NCBI GenBank assembly: GCA_017561865.1
Contig: JAFZBH010000009.1
Span: 1-52,708, forward strand
Reading direction: 5' to 3'
From: Bacteroidales bacterium
GTDB taxonomy: Bacteria; Bacteroidota; Bacteroidia; Bacteroidales; UBA932
DNA length: 52,708 nt
Of the stretch, positions 28,423 to 37,053 are shown one piece after another. The notes beneath the pieces are model-generated. The model was not told the origin of the DNA, made no database searches, and was given only the letters and a program-made list of their open reading frames with translations. Positions within the stretch are counted from its first letter, which is position 1; the number at the start of each line of letters is the position of its first letter. Position numbers and translations under genes: made by a program.

Positions 28423-28824
28423 ATGGGAAAGATAAAGGTCATCGTCGACTACACGAACAATTATGCGGCATGTCCGGCAGACGACAGGATTGCCTGCGTC
28501 TCTACCGGACGTACCCTGCAAGAGGTCAAGGAAAATATCGAGCAGGCACTGCAGTTTCACATAGAGGGTATGCGTGAGGATGGAGATCCCATCCCGGAGG
28601 AGTTCAATGGCAACTGGGAGTTTGAATGGGAACTGACCGCCCGGGCGATGCTTCACTACACGGACGGAATCGTCCCGAAGTCCGCCCTGGCCAAGGTGAC
28701 GGGTATCAACCAGCAGCAGCTCACACACTACGCCAGCGGCTATCGCGTTCCCCGCGAAACCATGCGGCAGCGCCTCGTCGACGGTCTGCATAGCATTGCC
28801 GCGATGCTCTACGTTATTTCTTGA
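28423..28824 (+). CDS. hicB: HicB-type antitoxin with C-terminal DNA-binding domain
   Basis: 133 residues. The N-terminal half (about 1-60, VIVDYTNNYAACPADDRIAC ... TLQEVKENIEQALQFHIEGM) is the partly degraded RNase H-like HicB fold that binds HicA. The C-terminal half (about 75-130, VPKSALAKVTGINQQQLTHY) looks like a helix-turn-helix of the Cro/Xre type, giving operon autoregulation. It follows hicA, the usual toxin-first order. Confidence 0.88.
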   Translation: MGKIKVIVDYTNNYAACPADDRIACVSTGRTLQEVKENIEQALQFHIEGMREDGDPIPEEFNGNWEFEWELTARAMLHYTDGIVPKSALAKVTGINQQQLTHYASGYRVPRETMRQRLVDGLHSIAAMLYVIS

Positions 28825-28848
28825 CGAAAACTGCCGAAGGGCGGCATC

Positions 28849-29035
28849 GAAAACGGCCTAAATCGGTGCGACCCCTGGCTGTGCAGCCGGGGGTCGCACC
28901 GTTTTCGCCCTAAATCGAGGCCAGCCCCACGCCGCCGAGAAAGCAGGCCCGCGCTTGACTTCGGCGTGACGCCTTCGGGCGTGGGGCTGGCGCTGCGCTT
29001 CTGAAAAACGGGGATCGCTCGCGCGGTCCCCGTTC
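28849..29035. repeat. Block of three stacked hairpins between hicB and the GH43 gene
   Basis: Hairpin 1: 28865-28880 with 28885-28900, 16 pairs with one G-U, extended by GAAAAC (28849-28854) with GTTTTC (28901-28906). Hairpin 2: 28920-28933 with 28978-28991, 14 perfect pairs around a 44-base loop that can itself fold. Hairpin 3: 29007-29018 with 29023-29034, followed on the minus strand by T5, so it is a good terminator for the GH43 gene. CCTAAATCG occurs twice, just before hairpins 1 and 2. The gap codes for nothing I can support. Confidence 0.75.
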
Positions 29036-29058
29036 CGGTTTTAGTACAGTGTATTGTT

Positions 29059-30057
29059 TTAGTCATCGAGGCCCTCGATGGTCTCGATGGTGCCGTCTTC
29101 GCGGTAGGTCAGTTCGCAGACCTTGAGGCTGCGCAGGCGGTTGATGCCCTTGGAGATGCCGCTGTCGTGGTGGAAGAGCCACCACTTGCCGTTATACTCC
29201 ACGATGGAGTGGTGCGTCGTCCAGCCGAACACCGGGGTCAGGATGACGCCCTTGTAGGTGAAGGGGCCGTAGGGGTTGTCACCGATGGCGTAGCAGAGCT
29301 TGTGCGTGTCGCCGGTGGAGTAGCTGAAATAGTATTTGCCCTTGTATTTGTGCATCCAGCTGGCCTCGAAGAAACGCCGCTCGTTGTCCTCGACCTTGAT
29401 GGGTTCGCCGCTCTCGTCGAGCAGCACGACCGGCTTGGGCTCCTCGGCGAACTGGAGCATGTCCTTGGCGAGCCTGACCACGCGGCCCGGCACGGCCGGC
29501 TGCCCGTCGGCGGGATAGGAGGTGCCGTTGTCCTTGGCGAGGTTGTCCTCGTAGCGCTGGAGCTGGCCACCCCAGATGCCGCCGAAGTACATATAGTACT
29601 CATCGTCCGCGTCGTCGTGCAGGATGGCGTAGTCGATGGAGTAGCTGCCGCGGATCGGGTCCGGCTGGGCCTTGAAGGGGCCGGTGGGGCTGTCGGAGAC
29701 GGCGACGCCGCAGCGGAAGATGTCCGTCTTGTCCTTGGCCGGGAAATACATATAGTACTTGCCGTCGCGGCCTTTTACGACCTCGTTGTCCCAGAGCTGG
29801 CGGCGTGCCCAGGGGACGTCCTTGATGTCCAGGGCGATGCCGTTGTCCTTGACGGGCGAAGTCATCGGGTCGGGTCCCTCGAGCGTGAGGACGTGGTAGT
29901 CCTTCATATCGTACTCGCTGCCGAAGTCATCGTCCGGCGCGGCGGACTCCCAGTCGTGGGAAGGGTAAATGTAGAGCTTGCCGTCGAACACGTGCACCGA
30001 CGGGTCGGCCATATAGTCCTCGGGGAAGAGGTAGCGTTTCTTAACTTTCTTTGCCAT
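29059..30057 (-). CDS. Glycoside hydrolase family 43 enzyme, probable beta-xylosidase/arabinofuranosidase
   Basis: 332 residues with no signal peptide, so cytoplasmic. The five-bladed propeller's catalytic residues are visible: the base Asp in YMADPSVHVFDGKLYIYPSH, the pKa-modulating Asp in GSYSIDYAIL, and the acid Glu in RRFFEASWMHKYKGKYYFSY. FGWTTHHSIVEYNGKWWLFH is also typical. The inferred role is to release xylose or arabinose from short xylan oligosaccharides imported by the symporter, whose gene lies 12 bases upstream. It is last in that transcription unit and ends at hairpin 3. Confidence 0.9.
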   Translation of the reverse strand: MAKKVKKRYLFPEDYMADPSVHVFDGKLYIYPSHDWESAAPDDDFGSEYDMKDYHVLTLEGPDPMTSPVKDNGIALDIKDVPWARRQLWDNEVVKGRDGKYYMYFPAKDKTDIFRCGVAVSDSPTGPFKAQPDPIRGSYSIDYAILHDDADDEYYMYFGGIWGGQLQRYEDNLAKDNGTSYPADGQPAVPGRVVRLAKDMLQFAEEPKPVVLLDESGEPIKVEDNERRFFEASWMHKYKGKYYFSYSTGDTHKLCYAIGDNPYGPFTYKGVILTPVFGWTTHHSIVEYNGKWWLFHHDSGISKGINRLRSLKVCELTYREDGTIETIEGLDD

Positions 30058-30069
30058 AGTGTTATTGAA

Positions 30070-31512
30070 TTATTCTGCGAGATGACGCGCTTCGATTTCT
30101 TTGTTTATCTCGTCCATCCTTTCGTCGCTCAGGTCATACTTGCTGATGATGAAGATGGCGAGCAGGAGCAGGACGGCCGGAATCACGCAGACCAGCCACA
30201 GGATGCCCTGCAGGGCCAGCGGTGTCTGCTGGGCGGCGTCGGCGTTGAAGCCGACCCAGGCGAGCACGAGCCCCGGGACCACGCCGCCGAGGGCCATGCC
30301 GGCCTTGAAGAAGATGCCGGTGAGGGCGTTCACGATGCCCGCGATGCGCTTGCCGGAGGTATACTCGCCATAGGCGATGACCTCGGGCACCAGGGCCCAC
30401 ATATAACCGGTGGCGGTGATGATACCCGTGCTCTTGACGAACTGGGCGATGCATAGCAGCACGAAGTTGCTCTTGGTGGCCGGGATGGATACGAAGGTGT
30501 ACATCAGCGCCATACCGATGATGGCGACGCCGAGGAAGAGGTAGAACATCCCCTTCTTGCCGATCTTGCGCTTGATGGCGGGCACCAGCGGCATGAAGAT
30601 GAAGGCCGGGATGGTGCCGAGCCACATGAAGAGGGTGGTCAGCAGCGGGGTGGCCTCGACGTTATAGCTCATAAAGTAAGCGTCGGCGGCGTTGCTCACG
30701 CTCATCATCGCGAAGGCGGTGATGAAGAAGAAGGCCACGATGCGGAGCGGCTTGTTGCGGGCGAATTCCATCCACAGGTCGCTCACCTTGACTTTGGCGG
30801 ATTCCTTCTGGTCCATCACGACCCGTTCCTTGCACTGCGAGAAGCAGAAGAAGAGCAGCGCCAGACCCACGACGGCGAAGATGGCGTAGGTGATGAACCA
30901 GGCGCCTCCGGCTTCCGGGGTGTTGTACACGGCGGTCATCTTGCCGGTTTCGGGATTGAGGACCTTCGGGGCGAAGATGGCGATGATCAGCGGCAGGGAC
31001 TTCACGACCAGGCCTCCCAGGTTTGCCATGAACATACGGGTGGAGGTGAGGATGGTGATTTCGTCGGTGTCGCGGGTCAGGGATGCGTTCAGCGCACCGT
31101 AAGGCACGTTCACGAGGGTATAGCACATCGACATTCCGACGTAAGTGACGTAGGCGTAGATGAGCTTGGCCGTATCGGAAGCGCCGGACAGGCCGTTCCA
31201 GAAGCAAAGTATCGCCAAGCCGACGAGCGGAATACCGCCGAGGATGAGCCAGGAACGGTATTTACCCCATTTGGGATTGCCTTTGTCCACGATGGTGCCG
31301 ACCACGGGGTCCCAGAGCACGTCCACTAGGCGGACGACGAGGAACATCACGGCGGCGGGACCGGGCTTGAGTCCGAACACGTTCGTGTAGAAGAAAAGCA
31401 GCCAGATGCTGACGGTCTGGTAGATGAGGTTCTGCGCCATGTCTCCGGCACCGAAGCCGATGCGCTGGAGCCAGCTCAGTTTGTAAAAGCCTTTGGATTC
31501 GTTGTTGGCCAT
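30070..31512 (-). CDS. GPH-family sugar:cation symporter (MelB/XynB-like MFS transporter)
   Basis: 480 residues with about 12 membrane spans. The glycoside-pentoside-hexuronide family motif is visible near the N-terminus (FGAGDMAQNLIYQTVSIWLL, then RLVDVLWDPVVGTIVDKG, then KWGKYRSWLILGGIPL). It moves sugars across the inner membrane with Na+ or H+. Given its GH43, UxuAB and alpha-glucuronidase neighbours, likely cargo is xylo-oligosaccharides, aldouronic acids or glucuronate; the sequence does not decide. It has its own promoter box and is transcribed with the GH43 gene. Confidence 0.9.
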   Translation of the reverse strand: MANNESKGFYKLSWLQRIGFGAGDMAQNLIYQTVSIWLLFFYTNVFGLKPGPAAVMFLVVRLVDVLWDPVVGTIVDKGNPKWGKYRSWLILGGIPLVGLAILCFWNGLSGASDTAKLIYAYVTYVGMSMCYTLVNVPYGALNASLTRDTDEITILTSTRMFMANLGGLVVKSLPLIIAIFAPKVLNPETGKMTAVYNTPEAGGAWFITYAIFAVVGLALLFFCFSQCKERVVMDQKESAKVKVSDLWMEFARNKPLRIVAFFFITAFAMMSVSNAADAYFMSYNVEATPLLTTLFMWLGTIPAFIFMPLVPAIKRKIGKKGMFYLFLGVAIIGMALMYTFVSIPATKSNFVLLCIAQFVKSTGIITATGYMWALVPEVIAYGEYTSGKRIAGIVNALTGIFFKAGMALGGVVPGLVLAWVGFNADAAQQTPLALQGILWLVCVIPAVLLLLAIFIISKYDLSDERMDEINKEIEARHLAE

Positions 31513-31536
31513 TGTCGTGTGTGATTATAATTTCTA

Positions 31537-31544
31537 CAAATATA
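31537..31544 (-). promoter_or_regulatory. Bacteroidota -7 box for symporter-GH43 unit
   Basis: TATATTTG on the minus strand, 24 bases upstream of the symporter ATG, in a 48-base AT-rich gap after uxuB. Confidence 0.6.
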
Positions 31545-31560
31545 TAAAAAATTCGCCGCA

Positions 31561-33147
31561 CTAGCGAGCCCAAACGTATTTGTGCAGGGTGGCGCGCACG
31601 GCGCCCCAGGAGGAATAGAGCTCCCTGACCATCCCCTCGATCCGCTCGCCGAGGCCGATCCCGTACAGGTCGACCGCAAAGATGTCCTTCCGGCTGTACA
31701 GCTTCCTGAGGCAGGAAAAATCCTGGTCCGGCCTGCCCACTTCCAGGGGTGCGACGATTGCCATCAGTTCCTCGACCAGCGGGTCCGGAGACGGTTCGAA
31801 CGGCGTCCCGTCGTCGCGGATGCCCTTCAGGTAACGGGCGTATCCGGCGAGGGTAAGCGGAATGAGCACCAGGTTGTCCAGGTCCAGGCCGCGGGCGACG
31901 TATTTCTTGAGCGTCTCGCCGAAGCGGATGGGAATCTTCTGGCTGGTGTCCATCGCAATGCGCTGCGGGGCGTCCGGCATGAACGGGTTGGGAAGGCGCC
32001 GGTTGATGACCGCGCCGATGAACTCATACGGGTTCAACACGCCCGGGTCCGTCACGACGGGCATCGCCTCCATATAGCCGAGTTTCTGGATGAAGAGCCG
32101 GATGTCCGGGTCCTTCATCTCGGCGCTGATGAGCGTGTAGCCCAGGAGGCAGCCGTACAGGCTCATCGCCGTATGCAGCGGGTTGAGGCAGGTGGTGACC
32201 TTCATCGTCTCCACCTTGTCCACGGTCTCGCGGGTCGTGAAAAGCGCGCCGCCCTCCTCCAGCGGCGGCCGGCCGCAGGTGTAGTCGTCTTCGATGACGA
32301 GGTACTGCACCTCTTCGGAGTTGACGAACGGGGCCGTGAAGGTATGTTTCTGTGTTTCAATCGTTTCTGTGTCCTCGAAGCCGTCCGCGGCAAGCATTTC
32401 CTGCACCTTGGCGTGGGGGCGGGGCGTAATCTTGTCGATCATGGACCAGGGGAAGGTGACCTTCGAAGCGTCCTGCAGCCAGGCGGGGAATTCCGCCGGG
32501 ACCAGGCCGTCGGCCGCCCAGCGCTGCGCGTAGGCGAGGATGCCGGCCTTGACCTTGTCCCCGTTGTGGGAGCAGTTGTCCATCGACTGCACGGTCAGGG
32601 GCAGCCTCCCGGCCCGGAACCGCTCCAGCATCAGGACGGCGACCTTGCCCATCGCCAGAACGGGCGCCAGGCCCCGGTCCAGGTCGGCGGGGAAGACGCT
32701 ATAACCCTTTTCCGTGATGGTGAAGGAGATCATCTGCAGGGACGGATTCCGGAAGATTTCCTTCAGGCGCTCCCAGTCCGGGAAGGCGTAATCGGCCTTC
32801 AGGGCCTCCGTGACGGAGGCGATGACCGTTTTTTCAATCGTTCCGGAGGACTGGAGGCTTACCGAAAGGGAAAGGTTCCCGTACGGGGCATAGACCTTGT
32901 CAATGACTTCGAAATCGAAGGTTTCCGCCACGATGACGCCGCGGTCGTACCGGCCGGAATTCAGGGCCTCGTTCAGGATGGCGGCCGGGAAGGCGCGGAA
33001 GATGTTGCCGCCGCCGAAATGCACCCAGGTGGGTTGGGCGTGGGTTTTCGCCTTGACGGCTTCGATGTCGAACTTCGGGAGCCGGTAGCCCTTGGCTTCC
33101 CACTGGGCGGGATTGTAATTCCCGGTCAGGATATCAGTGAGTCTCAT
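31561..33147 (-). CDS. uxuB: Fructuronate reductase (mannitol dehydrogenase family)
   Basis: 528 residues of the long-chain mannitol dehydrogenase family. The N-terminal NAD-binding segment is WVHFGGGNIFRAFPAAILNE. SMDNCSHNGDK and the lysine-containing CLNPLHTAMSLYGCLLGY are family active-site sequences. Next to uxuA the expected activity is NAD-dependent interconversion of fructuronate and mannonate in glucuronate catabolism. It begins 1 base after the uxuA stop. It is about 40 residues longer than E. coli UxuB, mostly through internal loops. A general polyol dehydrogenase role cannot be excluded. Confidence 0.88.
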   Translation of the reverse strand: MRLTDILTGNYNPAQWEAKGYRLPKFDIEAVKAKTHAQPTWVHFGGGNIFRAFPAAILNEALNSGRYDRGVIVAETFDFEVIDKVYAPYGNLSLSVSLQSSGTIEKTVIASVTEALKADYAFPDWERLKEIFRNPSLQMISFTITEKGYSVFPADLDRGLAPVLAMGKVAVLMLERFRAGRLPLTVQSMDNCSHNGDKVKAGILAYAQRWAADGLVPAEFPAWLQDASKVTFPWSMIDKITPRPHAKVQEMLAADGFEDTETIETQKHTFTAPFVNSEEVQYLVIEDDYTCGRPPLEEGGALFTTRETVDKVETMKVTTCLNPLHTAMSLYGCLLGYTLISAEMKDPDIRLFIQKLGYMEAMPVVTDPGVLNPYEFIGAVINRRLPNPFMPDAPQRIAMDTSQKIPIRFGETLKKYVARGLDLDNLVLIPLTLAGYARYLKGIRDDGTPFEPSPDPLVEELMAIVAPLEVGRPDQDFSCLRKLYSRKDIFAVDLYGIGLGERIEGMVRELYSSWGAVRATLHKYVWAR

Positions 33148-33148
33148 T

Positions 33149-34402
33149 TCAGTCGAAGAATCCGTGTTGTTTGTAAGGGAGGCCCAGTTCCCGGTCCACG
33201 GTGGCGAGGATGCCCTGGACCTGGCCCATCGCGAACATACGGCCGAGCAGGGTGTAGCCGGCGTTGTGGCCGTGGGCCGCTTCGTCCATGATGCCTCCGG
33301 GCCTGTCGGTGAAGGTCATCCCGTGGTCCACGCGCATCGGAAGGGAAGGATTCTCCTTCTCGAAGATGCGGACCAGTTCGACCAGGTCCGCCCGGCCGCC
33401 GAGGTGCGAGGCCTCGGTAAAGTCCCCGTTGGGGAAGATGTGGCAGGAGCGCAGATGCACGAAATGCGTGCGGGAAGCGAACCTCCGGGCCAGGGCGACG
33501 ACGTCGTTATAGGCCCCGGCGGAAAGGGATCCGGCGCAGAAAGTCAGGCCGTTGTGCTTGTTGGGGACCGCACTGAGGAACCATTCGATGTCCTCTTCGG
33601 TGCGGACGATGCGGGGAAGCCCCAGGACCTCGATGGGCGGGTCGTCCGGGTGGACGCACATATCCATTCCGCACTCGTCGCACACAGGCATGATGGCCTC
33701 CAGGAAGTATTTCATGTTGGCGCGGAGGGCCGCCTTGTCGATGCCTTTGTACAGGGCGAGGAAATCGCGGAACTTCTGGACGGGCGCCTCGTCGTTCTCG
33801 CTGAAATTGCCGCTGACGAACCCCTGCGTCTTGATGACGATGTTCTCCACGAGCTTGTGGTCCTTTTCCGGGGTCATCGTCCTGGCCAGTTCGTCGGCTT
33901 CTGCCAGAACGTTCCGTCCTTCGCCCACGCCGTCCGGGAAGCGGAACTGCGCCCACTCTTCGCGGGCGCCGGGGCGCCTCAGGATATAGATGTCGAAGTA
34001 GGCGAACTCGGCGTAGTTGAAATACAGGTTCGTCGATCCGTTCGGATTGCGGTGGAAGAGGTCCGTGCGGGCCCAGTCCAGCACCGGCATGAAGTTGTAG
34101 CAGATGCAGTGGATGCCCTCGGCGGCGAGGTTGCGCAGGGACTGTTTGTAGACTTCTATCTGCTCATCCCGGTCGGGGCCGCCGTACTTGATGGTTTCCA
34201 CCACGGGAAGCGACTCCACGACGCTCCACCGCAGGCCGTAACTTTCAATGTATGAGCGAAGCTCGTGAATTTTATCCCGCGTCCACACCTGACCCAGCGG
34301 GACGTCGTGCAGGGCGGTCACGATGCCTTCCACCCCGATTTGCTTGAGCATGGCAAGAGTGATCTGGTCCTTCTTGCCGAACCATCTCCAGGTTTTTTCC
34401 AT
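33149..34402 (-). CDS. uxuA: Mannonate dehydratase
   Basis: 417 residues. Dehydrates D-mannonate to 2-keto-3-deoxy-D-gluconate. Diagnostic sequences are MEKTWRWFGKKDQITLAMLK, GIVTALHDVPLGQVW, HCICYNFMPVLDWARTDL, the metal-binding DMCVHPDDPPIEVLGLPRI, THFVHLRSCHIFPNGDFTEA and MRVDHGMTF. It lies 17 bases after GH115, before uxuB, so the uronic acid freed by the alpha-glucuronidases is processed by the same locus. The needed isomerase (UxaC) and KDG kinase/aldolase are not in the window. Confidence 0.95.
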   Translation of the reverse strand: MEKTWRWFGKKDQITLAMLKQIGVEGIVTALHDVPLGQVWTRDKIHELRSYIESYGLRWSVVESLPVVETIKYGGPDRDEQIEVYKQSLRNLAAEGIHCICYNFMPVLDWARTDLFHRNPNGSTNLYFNYAEFAYFDIYILRRPGAREEWAQFRFPDGVGEGRNVLAEADELARTMTPEKDHKLVENIVIKTQGFVSGNFSENDEAPVQKFRDFLALYKGIDKAALRANMKYFLEAIMPVCDECGMDMCVHPDDPPIEVLGLPRIVRTEEDIEWFLSAVPNKHNGLTFCAGSLSAGAYNDVVALARRFASRTHFVHLRSCHIFPNGDFTEASHLGGRADLVELVRIFEKENPSLPMRVDHGMTFTDRPGGIMDEAAHGHNAGYTLLGRMFAMGQVQGILATVDRELGLPYKQHGFFD

Positions 34403-34419
34403 AATGACAAAGATAGGAA

Positions 34420-36954
34420 TTATTCGGCAATCCGTCTAGCGGGGGATTCCTCGCCGAAGAGGAACTGGGGCGTATAGCCGCCGTAGTCGAGGACGATCTT
34501 CTCGAAGACGATGCCCGGGTCCAGCGGACGCAGGACAAGCTCCGTCCAGCCGCCCGTGGCGGGCAGCTCGGAGACGGTCTCCACGACGCGTCTTGCCACG
34601 GTCGGGTAATAGACCGAGTAGATGTTCTGCGGGTCTTCGTTCAGCCTTTCGTTGAAGAACTGGACCTGTTTCCGCCCCCCGAGGTCCACTTCGTAGCGGT
34701 GGCCCGTGTTGTTGAAGGCGAGGGTGGACTTGGTGACCACGTGCACCTTCACGGACGCGGTGCCTTCCGGCAGCTGCACCCGGTAGGTCAGGGACCCGCC
34801 TTCCGAAGGCTCCGTGTAGGGCATCAGGGCCACGCCGCTGAGCGTGCGGCCCATATACGGGATGACGGTCCACTGCGCCTGCGCGGCGTTCTGTGCAGAG
34901 AAGAAATGTTCCGCCTCGACGGCGGTGTAGCCGCGCGGATCGGCGTCGAAGGAGAAGCCGCCGGGGGCGGGCTCGTCGATGCGCCGGATCTGCGGCAGGC
35001 GGTCGGCGGGGAAGTTGTCGTTCCAGGTCCGGTAGCCGATGTGCTTCTGGGTCATCATCCCGTCCCATTTGCCGCCGGACATCTCTTTGTTGTATTGCTC
35101 GCACAGGGCCGCGTCGCGCGCGAAGCAGCGCTCGACTTCGGCCGCCCAGCCGTTGGCGGCCGGGTCGCCCTTGGCATAGAGGTCGTGGTTCATCGCCTGG
35201 GCGTAGTACATCCGGTAGATGTTGCCCAGGGCCTGCACCGGGAAGAGGATGATCTGCCGGTAGGCGTCCCGGCAGGCGGGATCGAGCGTGAGGAACTGCC
35301 GGAGCGCCTCGGCTTCGAGACGGGCGAAATCATCGCACACGCGCCGGAACTCCCCGGAGGCGAGGTCGTAGGTCGTCCGGTCCATCATCTCGGCCGTGGT
35401 GCGGCCGCTGTATTTGCTGTAGAGGTTGAGGATGCGCGCCGCCTCGTCGGCCTGGTCTTCGCCGAATGCCGCCGCGCAGAAGGCGCGGGTATGGTCGAGA
35501 AGGTTCTCCACGGTAAAGGATTCCGGGCGCCGGGCCATCGCAAGGAAGAGGTCGATGGGGTATTCCATCGGCTTGAGGTCGCCCACGTTCAGCACCCAGA
35601 GCCTGTCCACGCCATAGGCGTAAGTCAGCTGGAGCTGCTCCCACATATTCTGGATGGGCGTGATGTTCAGCCACTTGGAGTTGCGCGGGGCGCCCACGTA
35701 GTCCACGTGGTAGTAGATGCCCCAGCCGCCCGGGCGCTTTCGCTCCTCGGCGGTGGGGAGTTTGCGGACGTCGCCCCAGTTGTCGTCGCTCAGCAGGATG
35801 GTCACGTCGTCGGGTACGCGCAGGCCCAGGTCGTAGTACTGCTGGACTTCCTTGTAGAGGGCCCAGACCTGCGGGCGCTGCTCGGCGGGCCTGCCGGTGA
35901 CCTTGCGGATGATCTTGCGCTGGTTCTTGATGATGCCCTCCAGCAGGTCGATGTATTTCGCCTCTTCACCCTCCTTGCCCAGGGCGGCGTCGCCGTCGCC
36001 CCGCATGCCGATGGTGATCAGGTCTTCGGTATCTTTTGCGCGCTCCATCCCTTCGGTGAAGAACTTGTCCAGGGCCTTCTTGTTGACGGTATAGTCCCAG
36101 GGGCCGTCGGCGCCGCGCTTGCGCACCCATTCCTGGTGGTTGCGCGCCATCGGCTCGTGGTGCGAGGTGCCCATGATGATGCCCATCTCGTCGGCCGTGC
36201 GGCTGTTCTCCGGGTCGTCGGCATAGAAGGACCAGCTCCACATCGCCGGCCAGAGGAAATTGGCCCTCAGGCGCAGCAGGAGCTCGAACACCCGGGCGTA
36301 GAAGCGGTGGTCGCCGTAGTCGGTGCCGTAGGTATTCTTCACCCAGCCGGTCAGGCAGGGGGCTTCGTCGTTCAGGAACAGGCCGCGGTAGCGCACGGCG
36401 GGCTGGCCGGACAGGTAGGTGCCGGGTTTCATCGACAGGTTGTCGCTGTGTGCGACGGGCACGTCGGCCCAGTCGTACCAGGGCGAGACGCCGATCTGCT
36501 CGGATATTTCATAGATACCGTAGATGGTGCCGCGCATATCGGATCCGGCGATCACGAGGGCGTCCTCATAACCCGGCGCAGCGGAGCCGACGGTGGCGAT
36601 CAGGTAGCTCTCATACTGCCCTTTCAGGGGGCTGACGTCGATGACGCCGCGTCCGGCGAGATCCCGGATCAGCGGGCTGTCCAGGCTGCCGGCCAGAACG
36701 GCGCGCGTGCCTGCGGTGGGGGCGGCGGTGCCGCAGACGCGCCCGAAATCGGCGCGCAAGTTTGTCGCGGCGATCAGCACGCCCTTCGCGTCGGCGGGGT
36801 CCGTGACCACGGCCACGGGGGCGCCGTTTTCAATCAGAGAGAAACGGCCGGGCGCCGTGCCTTTTTCGGTGATGCCGGGATGGTCGAGGGCAGCCGCCGG
36901 GAGGCAGAGCAGCAGGGCGGCCAGGAAGAGGAGTGTACAACGTAGACGTGACAT
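34420..36954 (-). CDS. Glycoside hydrolase family 115, xylan alpha-1,2-glucuronidase
   Basis: 844 residues from ATG 36954, with a signal peptide (MSRLRCTLLFLAALLLCLPAAA); 25 codons upstream are open but poor. Family sequences include YGIYEISEQIGVSPWYDWAD, RYRGLFLNDEAPCLTGWVKN, IIMGTSHHEPMARNHQEW, VTILLSDDNWGDVRKLP and YHVDYVGAPRNSKWLN. A C-terminal beta-rich domain covers about 650-844. GH115 enzymes remove 4-O-methylglucuronic acid from internal as well as terminal xylose units, unlike GH67. It is probably periplasmic or exported. It heads the GH115-uxuA-uxuB transcript. Confidence 0.92.
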   Translation of the reverse strand: MSRLRCTLLFLAALLLCLPAAALDHPGITEKGTAPGRFSLIENGAPVAVVTDPADAKGVLIAATNLRADFGRVCGTAAPTAGTRAVLAGSLDSPLIRDLAGRGVIDVSPLKGQYESYLIATVGSAAPGYEDALVIAGSDMRGTIYGIYEISEQIGVSPWYDWADVPVAHSDNLSMKPGTYLSGQPAVRYRGLFLNDEAPCLTGWVKNTYGTDYGDHRFYARVFELLLRLRANFLWPAMWSWSFYADDPENSRTADEMGIIMGTSHHEPMARNHQEWVRKRGADGPWDYTVNKKALDKFFTEGMERAKDTEDLITIGMRGDGDAALGKEGEEAKYIDLLEGIIKNQRKIIRKVTGRPAEQRPQVWALYKEVQQYYDLGLRVPDDVTILLSDDNWGDVRKLPTAEERKRPGGWGIYYHVDYVGAPRNSKWLNITPIQNMWEQLQLTYAYGVDRLWVLNVGDLKPMEYPIDLFLAMARRPESFTVENLLDHTRAFCAAAFGEDQADEAARILNLYSKYSGRTTAEMMDRTTYDLASGEFRRVCDDFARLEAEALRQFLTLDPACRDAYRQIILFPVQALGNIYRMYYAQAMNHDLYAKGDPAANGWAAEVERCFARDAALCEQYNKEMSGGKWDGMMTQKHIGYRTWNDNFPADRLPQIRRIDEPAPGGFSFDADPRGYTAVEAEHFFSAQNAAQAQWTVIPYMGRTLSGVALMPYTEPSEGGSLTYRVQLPEGTASVKVHVVTKSTLAFNNTGHRYEVDLGGRKQVQFFNERLNEDPQNIYSVYYPTVARRVVETVSELPATGGWTELVLRPLDPGIVFEKIVLDYGGYTPQFLFGEESPARRIAE

Positions 36955-36973
36955 ATCGGACACAGGTTTTTTG

Positions 36974-36981
36974 CAAATGTA
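36974..36981 (-). promoter_or_regulatory. Bacteroidota -7 box for GH115-uxuAB unit
   Basis: TACATTTG on the minus strand, 19 bases upstream of ATG 36954. TTGTAACA-like words at 36977-36986 and 37031-37040 recur around the sensor gene. Confidence 0.55.
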
Positions 36982-37053
36982 ACAAAAACGACTTCGCAAA
37001 GCCGGCGCGGCGGAATCAATAACTATCAAATTTGTAACATTCCGCCCCGAAAC

